A stretch of DNA of 64,000 nt from CAYLHF01 sp964383365 (GTDB taxonomy: Bacteria; Bacteroidota; Rhodothermia; Rhodothermales; UBA10348), in NCBI GenBank assembly GCA_964383365.1, contig CAYLHF010000002.1, positions 76,764 through 140,763 of the forward strand, read 5' to 3'. Made by a program: the position numbers and the translations under genes. Numbering within the stretch: position 1 is the first letter of the stretch; each line of letters begins with the position of its first letter. The notes under the pieces are model-generated. The model did not search any database and had not been told where the DNA came from. It saw only the letters and a list, made by a program, of their open reading frames with translations. Of the stretch, positions 46,448 to 55,125 are shown one piece after another.

Positions 46448-48547
46448 ATGCGAGAAGAATCCACAGGCGATTCGACGGTGGTCGCGATCAAAAGGGAGAC
46501 GCCAGACTCAATCCCTGAAGCAGAATTAGCTGTTTCCGCGAATAACTCGGCCCTCACCCTGGAATGGATCCGGAAAACCATTGCACGGGCCGACGTCAAA
46601 ATCTGGGAGTGGCACGAAGGGAATCACTATCTAACAATCGGCGGAACCCCGAGCCAGATTCTTCATCTGGATCCGGCGAAGAAAAGTCTGGCGGGTCCGG
46701 CGTTCTTCCCGGCTCCGCTCGGGAACGATCTCAAGATGCTGGTTTCCCAGTTGAATTCGGCCCTTGAGTCGGAGCATCCGTTTCAGATGGATCTCAGATT
46801 GCCTACGATCACGAACGAGGTAATATGGCTCTCCTGCCGTGGTGGTCGGATTACGGACGAATCGGGGCCTGTGGCGGTTGTCGGGACCTTAGTAGATATT
46901 ACCCCCCGCAAATTTACGGAGGAAGAACTTCGTCTCCATAAGGAATCACTCGAAGACCAGGTCCGAGAGCAAACGGCTCAACTCAAACGGTCTGAAGAAC
47001 AGTTCAGGAGCGTCGTCGAAGGAACGCCGGACTTTATCTTCATGGTGGATGAAAACTTCTGTATCACGTACGAAAATCACGCTGGATCGCTTTCGACAAA
47101 TCCGGATTCTGTTGACAATTCGTTTCTTGATCGTCTCCCGATTGCGCACAGGGAACGAGCCAGAATAGCTATTCAGCAAACGTTTCGTTCCGGGGACAGG
47201 GCGGTGTTCGAAATCGATTTTGCTCGACATAATAAATTATTCCACTTTTTGTGTCGCACGAGTGCAGTCCTCCAGGATGGAGCAAGAGTCAGCGTTGCCA
47301 TCCTGGCAACAGATATTACCAGACAGAAGGAAGACGCACGGCAGATATTGGCGCTCAATCAGGATCTCGAGCGTAGAGTCAAGAATCGAACGCATGAGTT
47401 GCAACGGTTGCTGCGGGCAGCCTCTTTATTGTCGAGTAAACTCTCGAAAATTCCGGTACTTCAACGCCTGGTTCGGATCGCGGATGAGTTAATAGATACG
47501 TGTGAAGCCGTCTTTGCCTTCTCCGTTGATATCGACGAACATTTGCTGAAGGTAGCCGCGTGCCGATCGAACCATTGTGACTCGGTACCGGATCTTTCAC
47601 AGAACCTGTCGCCCAGGTTGGTACGGCAGCTGAAGAGATTGACAGGCCTTCATCATGAGTCGAAATTCAGCGCCTCTGACTGGGGATTGTCCGATCAGGG
47701 CCTGCATATCGACGGTCGAGAGGTCTTGATAACACCCTTCCGGCTACAGGGAAGACTCGTTGGTCTCCTGGTAGTCGTAAACGGTCGCGACACGCCGTCG
47801 TTCTCGGAATCCGATCACGGCCTGCTGGGCGGCATCCTCTCGCAGGCGCTGGTCGCGCTGGAAAACGAGCAACTCCTCGATCGAACCCGGGAGATCTCCG
47901 TGCGTCTGCTGAATGCGCAAGACAGCGAGCGGCGAAGAATTGCCCAGGAACTGCACGACGAAGTAGGCGGGCTTCTTACATCGATCCAACTCAGCCTGTC
48001 GCTGATTCCGGCGGATGACCTCTCTACACGGTCCGCCGTGAAGGAATCATATCGTCTCATCCAGAAACTCTCGGAAGAGGTCCGCTCGCTATCACTTTCT
48101 TTGAGATCCTCGACCCTCGATGATTTTGGACTGAAGCTCGCTCTGGAAGAACACCTGAATCGCTTCCGTCAGACGTCAGGGATCGACATTGAATCGAAGA
48201 TCAGTATACCGGATGATGTCAATCTGGCCGGCGAAATAGAGACAGCAACCTTTCGGATCGTCCAGGAATGTCTCACGAACATCGCCCGTCATTCCGGAGC
48301 GGACTCAGCATCCGTCGCGGTCAATGTCGAAACGGATATAATCATGATCCAGGTTTCAGATTCGGGATCGGGATTCGACGTCTCATCCCACGTCGGTGAT
48401 GTTGATCACATGGGTCTTTCCGGCGTGATCGAGCGAGCCGAATTACTCCATGGCTTTACTGACATCAAATCTTCCCCGGGAGCCGGAGCCCGGATACGGG
48501 TCCGCATCCCTCTTCATCGCCTGAAAACGGGAGCCAGGACAGAATGA
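46448..48547 (+). CDS. NarL-type sensor histidine kinase (PAS-PAS-GAF-HisKA_3-HATPase)
   Basis: A 699-residue soluble protein with no clear membrane segment. PAS-like domains lie at about 45-155 and 182-292, with a coiled-coil (about 158-182) between them and another after the second. A GAF domain is near 345-485. The dimerization/phosphoacceptor part has ERRRIAQELHDEVGGLLTSIQLSL with His503. The ATPase part has FRIVQECLTNIARHSGA (Asn611) and DSGSGFDVSS. The start is the ATG at 46448, after the subtilase stop; GGAAG precedes it. It overlaps the response regulator gene as ATGA, so the two form one unit. Confidence 0.9.
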   Translation: MREESTGDSTVVAIKRETPDSIPEAELAVSANNSALTLEWIRKTIARADVKIWEWHEGNHYLTIGGTPSQILHLDPAKKSLAGPAFFPAPLGNDLKMLVSQLNSALESEHPFQMDLRLPTITNEVIWLSCRGGRITDESGPVAVVGTLVDITPRKFTEEELRLHKESLEDQVREQTAQLKRSEEQFRSVVEGTPDFIFMVDENFCITYENHAGSLSTNPDSVDNSFLDRLPIAHRERARIAIQQTFRSGDRAVFEIDFARHNKLFHFLCRTSAVLQDGARVSVAILATDITRQKEDARQILALNQDLERRVKNRTHELQRLLRAASLLSSKLSKIPVLQRLVRIADELIDTCEAVFAFSVDIDEHLLKVAACRSNHCDSVPDLSQNLSPRLVRQLKRLTGLHHESKFSASDWGLSDQGLHIDGREVLITPFRLQGRLVGLLVVVNGRDTPSFSESDHGLLGGILSQALVALENEQLLDRTREISVRLLNAQDSERRRIAQELHDEVGGLLTSIQLSLSLIPADDLSTRSAVKESYRLIQKLSEEVRSLSLSLRSSTLDDFGLKLALEEHLNRFRQTSGIDIESKISIPDDVNLAGEIETATFRIVQECLTNIARHSGADSASVAVNVETDIIMIQVSDSGSGFDVSSHVGDVDHMGLSGVIERAELLHGFTDIKSSPGAGARIRVRIPLHRLKTGARTE

Positions 48548-49608
48548 TTACGATTCTGATAGCAGATGACCATGTCATGGTACGACAGGGCTTAAGGAGT
48601 CTGCTTGAAAGCGAGCCGTCGTTTTCTGTGATCGGTGAAACCGGCGATGGCCTGGACTGTGTTCGGCGCGTTGAAGAATTGAAGCCGAACGTCCTGATTC
48701 TCGATCTAAACATGCCGGGACTGAGCGGTTTCGAGGTTATCAGCCAGGTTACCCGACGCGTTCCTCAAACGCTCATCGTCGTTCAGTCCATGTTCACCCA
48801 GGAGGCCTATGTTCGGCGGGCCATGGAAAATGGCGCGAAGGCGTTCGTAGTCAAAGACGATAGTGCCGAAGCGTTAATCCGAGCGGTAAGAGACGTCGTT
48901 GCGGGACGAACTTTTTTAAGCAAATCCGTGCTTCAGAAGACATCCTGCAGAGTCGGTGAACCTGACGATCCGTACGATACCCTTACCGAAAGGGAGCGAG
49001 AAGTTCTTTCTCTGATATCCGATGGACTCGCAGGGCCAGACATCGCCGAAAGGTTGTTCATAAGCAAGCGGACGGTCGATAAACACCGGTCCAATCTGAT
49101 GGAGAAACTCAACATTCACAATGAGCGATCCCTGGTTCGCTTTGCTCTGGAACGCGGGATCACACTCCCCTCTGGAGAGTCAGCGATAGAGACAGTAGGC
49201 CTTTCGGTTCGATCCGAGTCGATTTCTACCCTGGTTGTCGATGACAATGATGAGTTTCGGACTCAGTTGATCCGGTTTCTAGAGACCTTTGGTTTTTTTA
49301 CTGTCGTCGGATCTGCCTCCGACGGAGGGGCTGCCATCGAGGCTGCCTCCAAATTACACCCGGAACTGGTCTTGTTGGACATCCGAATGAAACCCGTCGA
49401 TGGTCTGACCGCCTTGCCGACCATAAAGTCCGTCTCTCCAGAGACTCATGTCATCATGCTCTCCCTTCTGAACGAATCGGTCTATACCGAACGAGCGTTG
49501 ACGGAAGGTGCTTCCGGGTTCATTGCCAAGTCAGAACTTCTCGAATGTCTTCTCCCCGAGGTCAGGAAAGTCTTTGGCGAGTCCAGAATTCCTGAATCCG
49601 TCTGTTGA
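48544..49608 (+). CDS. Response regulator with order REC-LuxR HTH-REC
   Basis: A 354-residue protein. Residues 1-120 form a NarL-type receiver with D8/D9, phosphoacceptor Asp54 and Lys104. Residues 143-205 form a LuxR-type helix-turn-helix (LTEREREVLSLISDGLAGPDIAERLFISKRTVDKHRSNLMEKL). Residues 226-345 form a second full receiver, with VVDDND (Asp233/234), phosphoacceptor Asp279, Ser307 and Lys329. NarL family members normally end after the HTH, so the extra C-terminal receiver is unusual. Both receivers look competent. It is translationally coupled to the kinase gene upstream. It probably regulates nearby genes; targets are not known. Confidence 0.9.
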   Translation: MITILIADDHVMVRQGLRSLLESEPSFSVIGETGDGLDCVRRVEELKPNVLILDLNMPGLSGFEVISQVTRRVPQTLIVVQSMFTQEAYVRRAMENGAKAFVVKDDSAEALIRAVRDVVAGRTFLSKSVLQKTSCRVGEPDDPYDTLTEREREVLSLISDGLAGPDIAERLFISKRTVDKHRSNLMEKLNIHNERSLVRFALERGITLPSGESAIETVGLSVRSESISTLVVDDNDEFRTQLIRFLETFGFFTVVGSASDGGAAIEAASKLHPELVLLDIRMKPVDGLTALPTIKSVSPETHVIMLSLLNESVYTERALTEGASGFIAKSELLECLLPEVRKVFGESRIPESVC

Positions 49609-49827
49609 AACTCGGAGCGGAGTGGGGAAATCCCTGACGTATTACTGCGTAGCCAAGTACGTGGTGCTACGTATTCTTCGTGTAAGTATATATTCTACAT
49701 GGATTTACGTAGTGGTTTTGTTGATCCTGTCGTCGATTTTTATGACCGGTGAAGATCTCCTCGGCATTCCACCGTGTCTGAGTGGTCGAGTCGAATGAAG
49801 CTTTGCGCCGTGTAAAACACCGACCCT
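49609..49827 (+). promoter_or_regulatory. Intergenic region with repeated TACGTA-like motifs
   Basis: Four ACGTA or TACGT(A) motifs lie in 75 bases: 49637-49641, 49658-49662, 49668-49673 (palindromic TACGTA) and 49706-49711 (palindromic TACGTA). An AT-rich TATATATT at 49687-49694 could be a -10 element. This could be an operator for the adjacent LuxR-type regulator. A 58-codon frame (GTG at 49622 to 49798) with one hydrophobic segment overlaps the motifs and is an alternative reading. Confidence 0.35.
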
Positions 49828-51042
49828 ATGGATCAGGATCGAAAATACAAAGTGCTACTCGTCGATAACGACTGTCCGAATGCGTTAGCCATTCGACGCG
49901 AACTGGAGAGAATCACGGCGTTCGAACAGGAAAGACATATGGCCGCCGGGGTAGCGGAAGCCTGTTGGACACTGGAAACGCTTTCCATTGATTACCTCGT
50001 CATCGACCTGTGTGGCGTTGACGCGGGAGCACTGGACCGTTACTCCGAGGTGTTCGATCGTGCCGGAACGACTGTTTCAATCGCGATCCTGGACGCACAC
50101 GAAAATCGCCCCGTTGTTCTTGGCGTCGCTGATCGGGCAGACCTGAAACTAACAGGCGAACAGGTTTCATCTGATGTCCTGTGCCGTGAACTTGTGCGCC
50201 TTAGACTGGCAAAGGAATATCGACACCACTCCAGACTGAATCTCGCCGATTCTGAAAGACTCTCTTTTAACGCATCAGCGCCGATGACTTCTGTGATCGG
50301 TTTATCTGAGGTCATGTCTCAATACGTCCAGAAAAACGATGTCAAAGGAGAGCATTCTGCTCAAGACTTCCGACCCTTCGGGGAAAAAATTTTTCTCGGC
50401 TCCTTTCTTGAAGCCACCAGCCTGGAGCCCGATTATTCTTTCGTCGAATTACGACCGGTGCTACATTCGGTGATACGGATGCTGAACAAGTCGTTTCCAG
50501 ACCGTATGGTCCGCCTCTCACTGTTACCCGATGTCCCCGATGTTCTGGTACTGGATGAATCGAAGCTCAAGAAGATGCTGAACACCCTGTTGTGGGCGGG
50601 ACTGATCAGTTCGAAGTGCGCGACCGTATCACTGGTCGTAGGCTGGAAGCAGAAAGACGACACGACATGTGATCTTACATTTCTGACAGGACTCGAAGGT
50701 AAAGACCTCTCATGGCCCTCCTCCCGGGTCGAGACAATCTGGGATGATGGCGATGATCAGCACACATTATCGGCGATCAATCTACGTCTTCGGATTGTCG
50801 AGCGCCTGGCCGATGTATTTGGCGGAGAACTCTCGGAGCGGATTATTTCGTCCGATTCGATCCGGTTGCATTTGCATTTGCCTGGCGTAACGATGGTTTT
50901 ATCGGAATCTCCACCGTCGAAACCGGTATCATCTCACCTTCGTAAAGCCAGCGATGTCAGCGTTGTCGCTTCAAGTAAAGTTACGCCCGGAACGCTTTCC
51001 GACAGAAGGCAGGCTACTCGATCACGCCGATACAACTGCTGA
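49828..51042 (+). CDS. Degenerate receiver plus pseudo-histidine-kinase protein
   Basis: A 404-residue protein without clear homologue in my memory. Residues 6-120 look like a weak receiver domain (VLLVDNDCPNAL, Asp13 and Asp15, and Asp60 in YLVIDLCG); the usual Lys is not clear. Residues 139-168 (ADSERLSFNASAPMTSVIGLSEVMSQYVQ) align with the H-box of histidine kinases, in which the phosphoacceptor His-Glu is replaced by Phe-Asn. Residues 240-350 resemble an ATPase domain (LDESKLKKMLNTLLWAGLIS, then NLRLRIVERLADVFGGELSE), but the N-box Asn and the G boxes are missing. It is likely a non-catalytic scaffold or regulator. The tail is basic and disordered. It follows the kinase and regulator genes on the same strand. 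Confidence 0.6.
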   Translation: MDQDRKYKVLLVDNDCPNALAIRRELERITAFEQERHMAAGVAEACWTLETLSIDYLVIDLCGVDAGALDRYSEVFDRAGTTVSIAILDAHENRPVVLGVADRADLKLTGEQVSSDVLCRELVRLRLAKEYRHHSRLNLADSERLSFNASAPMTSVIGLSEVMSQYVQKNDVKGEHSAQDFRPFGEKIFLGSFLEATSLEPDYSFVELRPVLHSVIRMLNKSFPDRMVRLSLLPDVPDVLVLDESKLKKMLNTLLWAGLISSKCATVSLVVGWKQKDDTTCDLTFLTGLEGKDLSWPSSRVETIWDDGDDQHTLSAINLRLRIVERLADVFGGELSERIISSDSIRLHLHLPGVTMVLSESPPSKPVSSHLRKASDVSVVASSKVTPGTLSDRRQATRSRRYNC

Positions 51043-51111
51043 CCACGTTTTGCGTCGTATATTCCCGCCGTCTTATTCCGCCTCGCTGTTATTCTGTTAG
51101 TCGACTGGCGA

Positions 51112-52593
51112 ATGGTCATTCAGTATTGGGTTCTGGCTCTCTATTTCCTGATTTTGTTCGGAATCGGGTTTGTCGCGTCACGCAGAATCCATACTCTGCA
51201 GGATTATTTCGTCGGTGGAAAACGCCTCGGATACTGGGTCGTCGCTTTTTCTGCAAGGGCGACCGGAGAATCGGCCTGGCTTCTGCTCGGATTGACGGGC
51301 CTCGGGGCAATGGTCGGCCTCAGCGCCATGTGGGTCGTTGTCGGCGAAGTACTGGGTGTGGCGTTTGCCTGGTTCTTCATGGCCCGCCCTTTCAAGGAAC
51401 ACACGGATCGCTATGGATCGGTCACGATTCCGGATTATCTCGTCAGCCGTTTTTCAAGGAGTGGTTCCGATCGTGACGCCCGACTGATTCGCTCCCTTGC
51501 AGCCGGAGCGCTCGCTGTTTTTGTGACCATCTATGTCAGCGCTCAGATCGATGCCACCGGAAAGGCCTTCGAGAGCTTTCTGGACTGGAATTACTATGTC
51601 GGGATTCTCGTCGGGTTTGGAATCGTCATCATTTATACGTTTAGCGGCGGTTTTATAGCCGTTGCGTGGTCTGACCTGTTTCAGGGGCTACTCATGCTGG
51701 CCGGACTGCTGGCCCTTCCCCTGTTTGGTTGGCTTGCGATCGCCGACAACGTTTCGCTCGGAACGGGTCTCTCTGAGATTGATCCCGGCCTCATGAATAT
51801 CTGGGGTCTGGGAGGATTTTCACTCGAAAATGCACTGCTGATTATCAGCTATGCCGCCATCGGTCTGGGCTTTCTTGGTTCTCCGCAGGTGTTTGTCCGT
51901 TTTATGTCTATTCGCGGCGACGAGGACATCAAGAAGGGTCGGTGGGTAGCGATTGTATTCACTCTCCTGACGGATGCCGGTGCCGTACTGACCGGTATGC
52001 TTGGGCGCTATCTGCTGGCCGGCCCTGGAGTGACACCTGAAGGGATTCTGGGCGGCGCCGCGGAAAATGTTCTTCCGATGATGGTCTCTCATTTATTTCC
52101 ATCCCTCATTGTCGGGCTCTACATCGCCGCAGTGCTGGCGGCGATTATGTCGACGATCGACTCATTACTGGTGGTCGCGTCGAGCGCAATCGTCAGGGAT
52201 TACTACCAACAACTGTGGCACCCGGGAATCGGTAACGATACCCTGACACGCCTCTCCCGTCTTGCGACCATTCTGATGGCCCTCATCTCACTGGCCATTG
52301 CTGTTGTCGTCTCCGTCCTGTCTCCAGATCGTACCATCTTCTGGTTCGTGATCTTCGGCTGGTCCGGAATCGCAGCCATATTCTGTCCGGTGATGCTTCT
52401 GTCGTTGTTCTGGAAGAGCTACACACCCAGAGGTGCGCTCGCGTCGATGATTACCGGATTCGTGTCTATACTCGTCTTCAAATTCGTTCTACCGTCCCTA
52501 CCTGCATACGGACACTACTTCGATTTGATGGGAGAAATGGCCCCATCTATAGTGACGGCTCTTATCGCCGGTCTGGTATTCGGACGCCGATAA
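51112..52593 (+). CDS. Sodium:solute symporter family protein
   Basis: A 493-residue membrane protein with about 13 hydrophobic segments, typical for SSS (PutP-like). It starts VLALYFLILFGIGFVASRRIHTLQDYFVGGKRLGYWVVAFSARATGESAWLLLGLTGLG, as in the proline/pantothenate group. The segment STIDSLLVVASSAIVRDYYQ is also family-like. It is probably driven by Na+. The substrate is not clear; a precursor of the pyrimidine pathway or proline is possible. It lies 67 bp before the pathway's first enzyme gene and may belong to that unit. Confidence 0.9.
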   Translation: MVIQYWVLALYFLILFGIGFVASRRIHTLQDYFVGGKRLGYWVVAFSARATGESAWLLLGLTGLGAMVGLSAMWVVVGEVLGVAFAWFFMARPFKEHTDRYGSVTIPDYLVSRFSRSGSDRDARLIRSLAAGALAVFVTIYVSAQIDATGKAFESFLDWNYYVGILVGFGIVIIYTFSGGFIAVAWSDLFQGLLMLAGLLALPLFGWLAIADNVSLGTGLSEIDPGLMNIWGLGGFSLENALLIISYAAIGLGFLGSPQVFVRFMSIRGDEDIKKGRWVAIVFTLLTDAGAVLTGMLGRYLLAGPGVTPEGILGGAAENVLPMMVSHLFPSLIVGLYIAAVLAAIMSTIDSLLVVASSAIVRDYYQQLWHPGIGNDTLTRLSRLATILMALISLAIAVVVSVLSPDRTIFWFVIFGWSGIAAIFCPVMLLSLFWKSYTPRGALASMITGFVSILVFKFVLPSLPAYGHYFDLMGEMAPSIVTALIAGLVFGRR

Positions 52594-52660
52594 CCCGGAT
52601 CGTGCTTGCTATTTTGACCCGTATGGCTAAATTGGCCGTTTCCGACAGAGAATTGACTAC

Positions 52661-53557
52661 GTGAATCTAACTCGCAGGTGTGATTTGGAAGATAGAATTG
52701 TACGAGCTGCGCTGGTCCAGGCAACATTGTCTGAAAGCACCGGATCTTCCACCGAGAAGATCAAGGCCTCGATGATAGACAAGCACGTTGCTCTCATCGA
52801 AGAAGCTGCCTCGAACGGAGCCCAGGTCCTCTGTATGCAGGAACTCTTTTACGGTCCTTATTTCGGAGCGGAGCAGGATATCAAGTGGTATAACATGGTC
52901 GAGCGCATTCCGGACGGGCCGACGACAAAGCTCATGCAGGATCTTGCCCGTAAGCATAAAATGGTCATTGTCGTCCCGATGTATGAGGAGGATCTGACGG
53001 GGCTGTACTACAACACCTGTGCGGTTATTGACGCTGACGGCAGTTTTCTGGGGAAATTCCGGAAGATCCATATCCCGCACTGCCATCCCGGTTTCTGGGA
53101 GAAATTTTATTTCCGGCCTGGAAACCTGGGGTATCCCGTTTTTGATACGGCAGTCGGAAAGGTCGGTGTCTATATCTGCTATGATCGGCACTTCCCGGAG
53201 GGGTGGAGGGAGCTCGGCCTGAATGGAGCTGAAATCGTATTCAATCCGTCGGCAACGGTTGCCGGACTGAGTGAGTACCTCTGGAAATTGGAACAGCCCG
53301 CAGCCGCATGCGCCAACATCTACTATGTAGGTGCCATCAATCGTCCAGGAATGGAAGCACCCTGGAATATTGGAGAGTTCTACGGGACGTCTTACTTCGC
53401 CAGTCCACGAGGTCAGATCATTGCCGAGGGACCACGAACCGAGGACGCTATCATTACGGCAGATCTTGATCTAAACCTGATCCGGGAGGTCAGAAACGTC
53501 TGGCAGTTCTACCGGGATCGCAGGCCGGATTCCTACGAGGCCATTTCCAGACCCTGA
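52661..53557 (+). CDS. Beta-ureidopropionase (N-carbamoyl-beta-alanine amidohydrolase), nitrilase family
   Basis: A 298-residue nitrilase-superfamily hydrolase. The Glu-Lys-Cys triad is Glu61 (CMQELFYGPYF), Lys135 (KFRKIHIPH) and Cys173 (YICYDRHFPEG). The CHPGFWEKFYFRPGNLGYPVFDT segment matches beta-ureidopropionases, which hydrolyse N-carbamoyl-beta-alanine to beta-alanine, CO2 and NH3. The neighbouring genes of the reductive pyrimidine pathway support this choice among nitrilases. Start is GTG at 52661; a TTG further down is possible. Confidence 0.88.
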   Translation: MNLTRRCDLEDRIVRAALVQATLSESTGSSTEKIKASMIDKHVALIEEAASNGAQVLCMQELFYGPYFGAEQDIKWYNMVERIPDGPTTKLMQDLARKHKMVIVVPMYEEDLTGLYYNTCAVIDADGSFLGKFRKIHIPHCHPGFWEKFYFRPGNLGYPVFDTAVGKVGVYICYDRHFPEGWRELGLNGAEIVFNPSATVAGLSEYLWKLEQPAAACANIYYVGAINRPGMEAPWNIGEFYGTSYFASPRGQIIAEGPRTEDAIITADLDLNLIREVRNVWQFYRDRRPDSYEAISRP

Positions 53558-53606
53558 CGCAACCATTTGCGCTCGCACGATTCGACCCACTTACCCGTCG
53601 TTCCGT

Positions 53607-55106
53607 ATGGCTTCTTCCGAAATCTTCCATTCTGCTCTCTACAATGAGGACCTGGCTCCCGTCGCCATGTCGGATCGATCATGGGGAAAGTGGGCCATTG
53701 CGGCACTCTGGGTTGGCATGGCGGTCAATATTCCGACCTACACCCTCGCAGCCGGAATGATTTCGCAGGGAATGAGCTGGGGCCAGGCCCTCCTCGTGAT
53801 TGCACTGGGAAACCTGATTGTACTGGTGCCTATGGTTCTCAATGCCCACGCGGGGACGAAATATGGCATTCCGTTTCCGGTTATCCTCCGCGCATCATTC
53901 GGTACCGTGGGTGCCAATATCCCTGCATTGATGCGCGCGCTCGTAGCCTGTGGATGGTTTGGAATCCAGACGTGGATCGGTGGCTCAGCCATCTATACCC
54001 TTCACTCGGTCATTTTTGGATTCGAACCGGCTACGGCGGCTGACATGCTACCGATTATAGGCCTGTCATGGGGTCAGTTTGCCAGTTTTCTCCTGTTTTG
54101 GGCGCTCAACATTGCCATCATTCTCTCTGGAATCGACAGTGTAAAGTGGCTGGAGACCCTGGCCGCTCCGTTTCTTCTATTGGTAGGGCTCGGGCTCCTG
54201 TTCTGGGCTGTCTCCGAAGCCGGGGGCTTCGCTGTTGTACTCTCGGACGCGACGGTCGCCAAGGTTCGTGGATCCCTGGGTACCGAGTATAATTTTTGGG
54301 CTGCTTTCTGGCCCAATCTGACGGCAATGGTAGGATTCTGGGCAACATTATCTCTCAATATCCCTGACTTCAGTCGCTACGCCGTTTCACAGCGGGACCA
54401 GATTTGGGGACAATTCATAGGACTGCCGACGACGATGACGTTGTATGCGTTCATCGGTATCACCGTCACCTCCGCGTCGGTCCTGATATTCGGAGAGGCG
54501 ATCTGGGACCCGGTCCTGCTCCTCGGTCGGTTCCAGAGTCCGTTCGTCGTAGGGTTCGCCCTGTTCGGTCTTACGATCGCCACATTGTCAACCAATATTG
54601 CAGCCAATGTGGTCTCGCCCGCCAACGATTTTTCAAACCTCATGCCCCGTCGGATCAGCTTCAGGATGGGCGGGCTGATTACCGGCATCCTGGGCGTCAT
54701 AATCTTCCCGTGGAAGCTATACACCAATCTTTCCAATTACATTTTTACCTGGCTCATCGGGTACAGCGCGCTTCTGGGATCCATCGCCGGCGTAATGCTC
54801 GTCGATTATTTCATCATCCGGCGGAGAAAGCTCATTCTGGATGATCTGTACCTCGAGAACGGTGCGTATAGCTATGGCGGATCCGGGGTCAATTACCGGG
54901 CTGTTGTAGCCACAGTCGCTGGCATTTTGCCGAATGTACCCGGCTTTCTGGCACAGGCCTCCGGCGGTGCGATCCATGTCGCGGGGATCTTCCACACCAT
55001 CTACACTTATGCATGGTTCGTGAGTCTGTTTATTGCCGGGGCGGTCTATCTGGCGCTGATGGTGTCACCTGGGGGGACGGATCCGGCCATAAGGGACGAG
55101 TCATAA
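53607..55106 (+). CDS. NCS1 family nucleobase/hydantoin permease
   Basis: A 499-residue protein with about 12 transmembrane segments. Family-typical stretches are SWGKWAIAALWVGMAVNIPTYTLAAGMISQGMSWGQALLVIALGN at the N-terminus, YGIPFPVILRASFGTVGANIPALMRALVACGWFGIQTWIGG in the core, and NIPDFSRYAVSQRDQIWGQFIGLP. NCS1 proteins import uracil, allantoin or hydantoins with Na+ or H+. Uracil or dihydrouracil uptake is inferred from the operon. It lies 49 bp after the beta-ureidopropionase gene. Confidence 0.93.
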   Translation: MASSEIFHSALYNEDLAPVAMSDRSWGKWAIAALWVGMAVNIPTYTLAAGMISQGMSWGQALLVIALGNLIVLVPMVLNAHAGTKYGIPFPVILRASFGTVGANIPALMRALVACGWFGIQTWIGGSAIYTLHSVIFGFEPATAADMLPIIGLSWGQFASFLLFWALNIAIILSGIDSVKWLETLAAPFLLLVGLGLLFWAVSEAGGFAVVLSDATVAKVRGSLGTEYNFWAAFWPNLTAMVGFWATLSLNIPDFSRYAVSQRDQIWGQFIGLPTTMTLYAFIGITVTSASVLIFGEAIWDPVLLLGRFQSPFVVGFALFGLTIATLSTNIAANVVSPANDFSNLMPRRISFRMGGLITGILGVIIFPWKLYTNLSNYIFTWLIGYSALLGSIAGVMLVDYFIIRRRKLILDDLYLENGAYSYGGSGVNYRAVVATVAGILPNVPGFLAQASGGAIHVAGIFHTIYTYAWFVSLFIAGAVYLALMVSPGGTDPAIRDES

Positions 55107-55125
55107 TCATTTAATTGGAGTCGCT

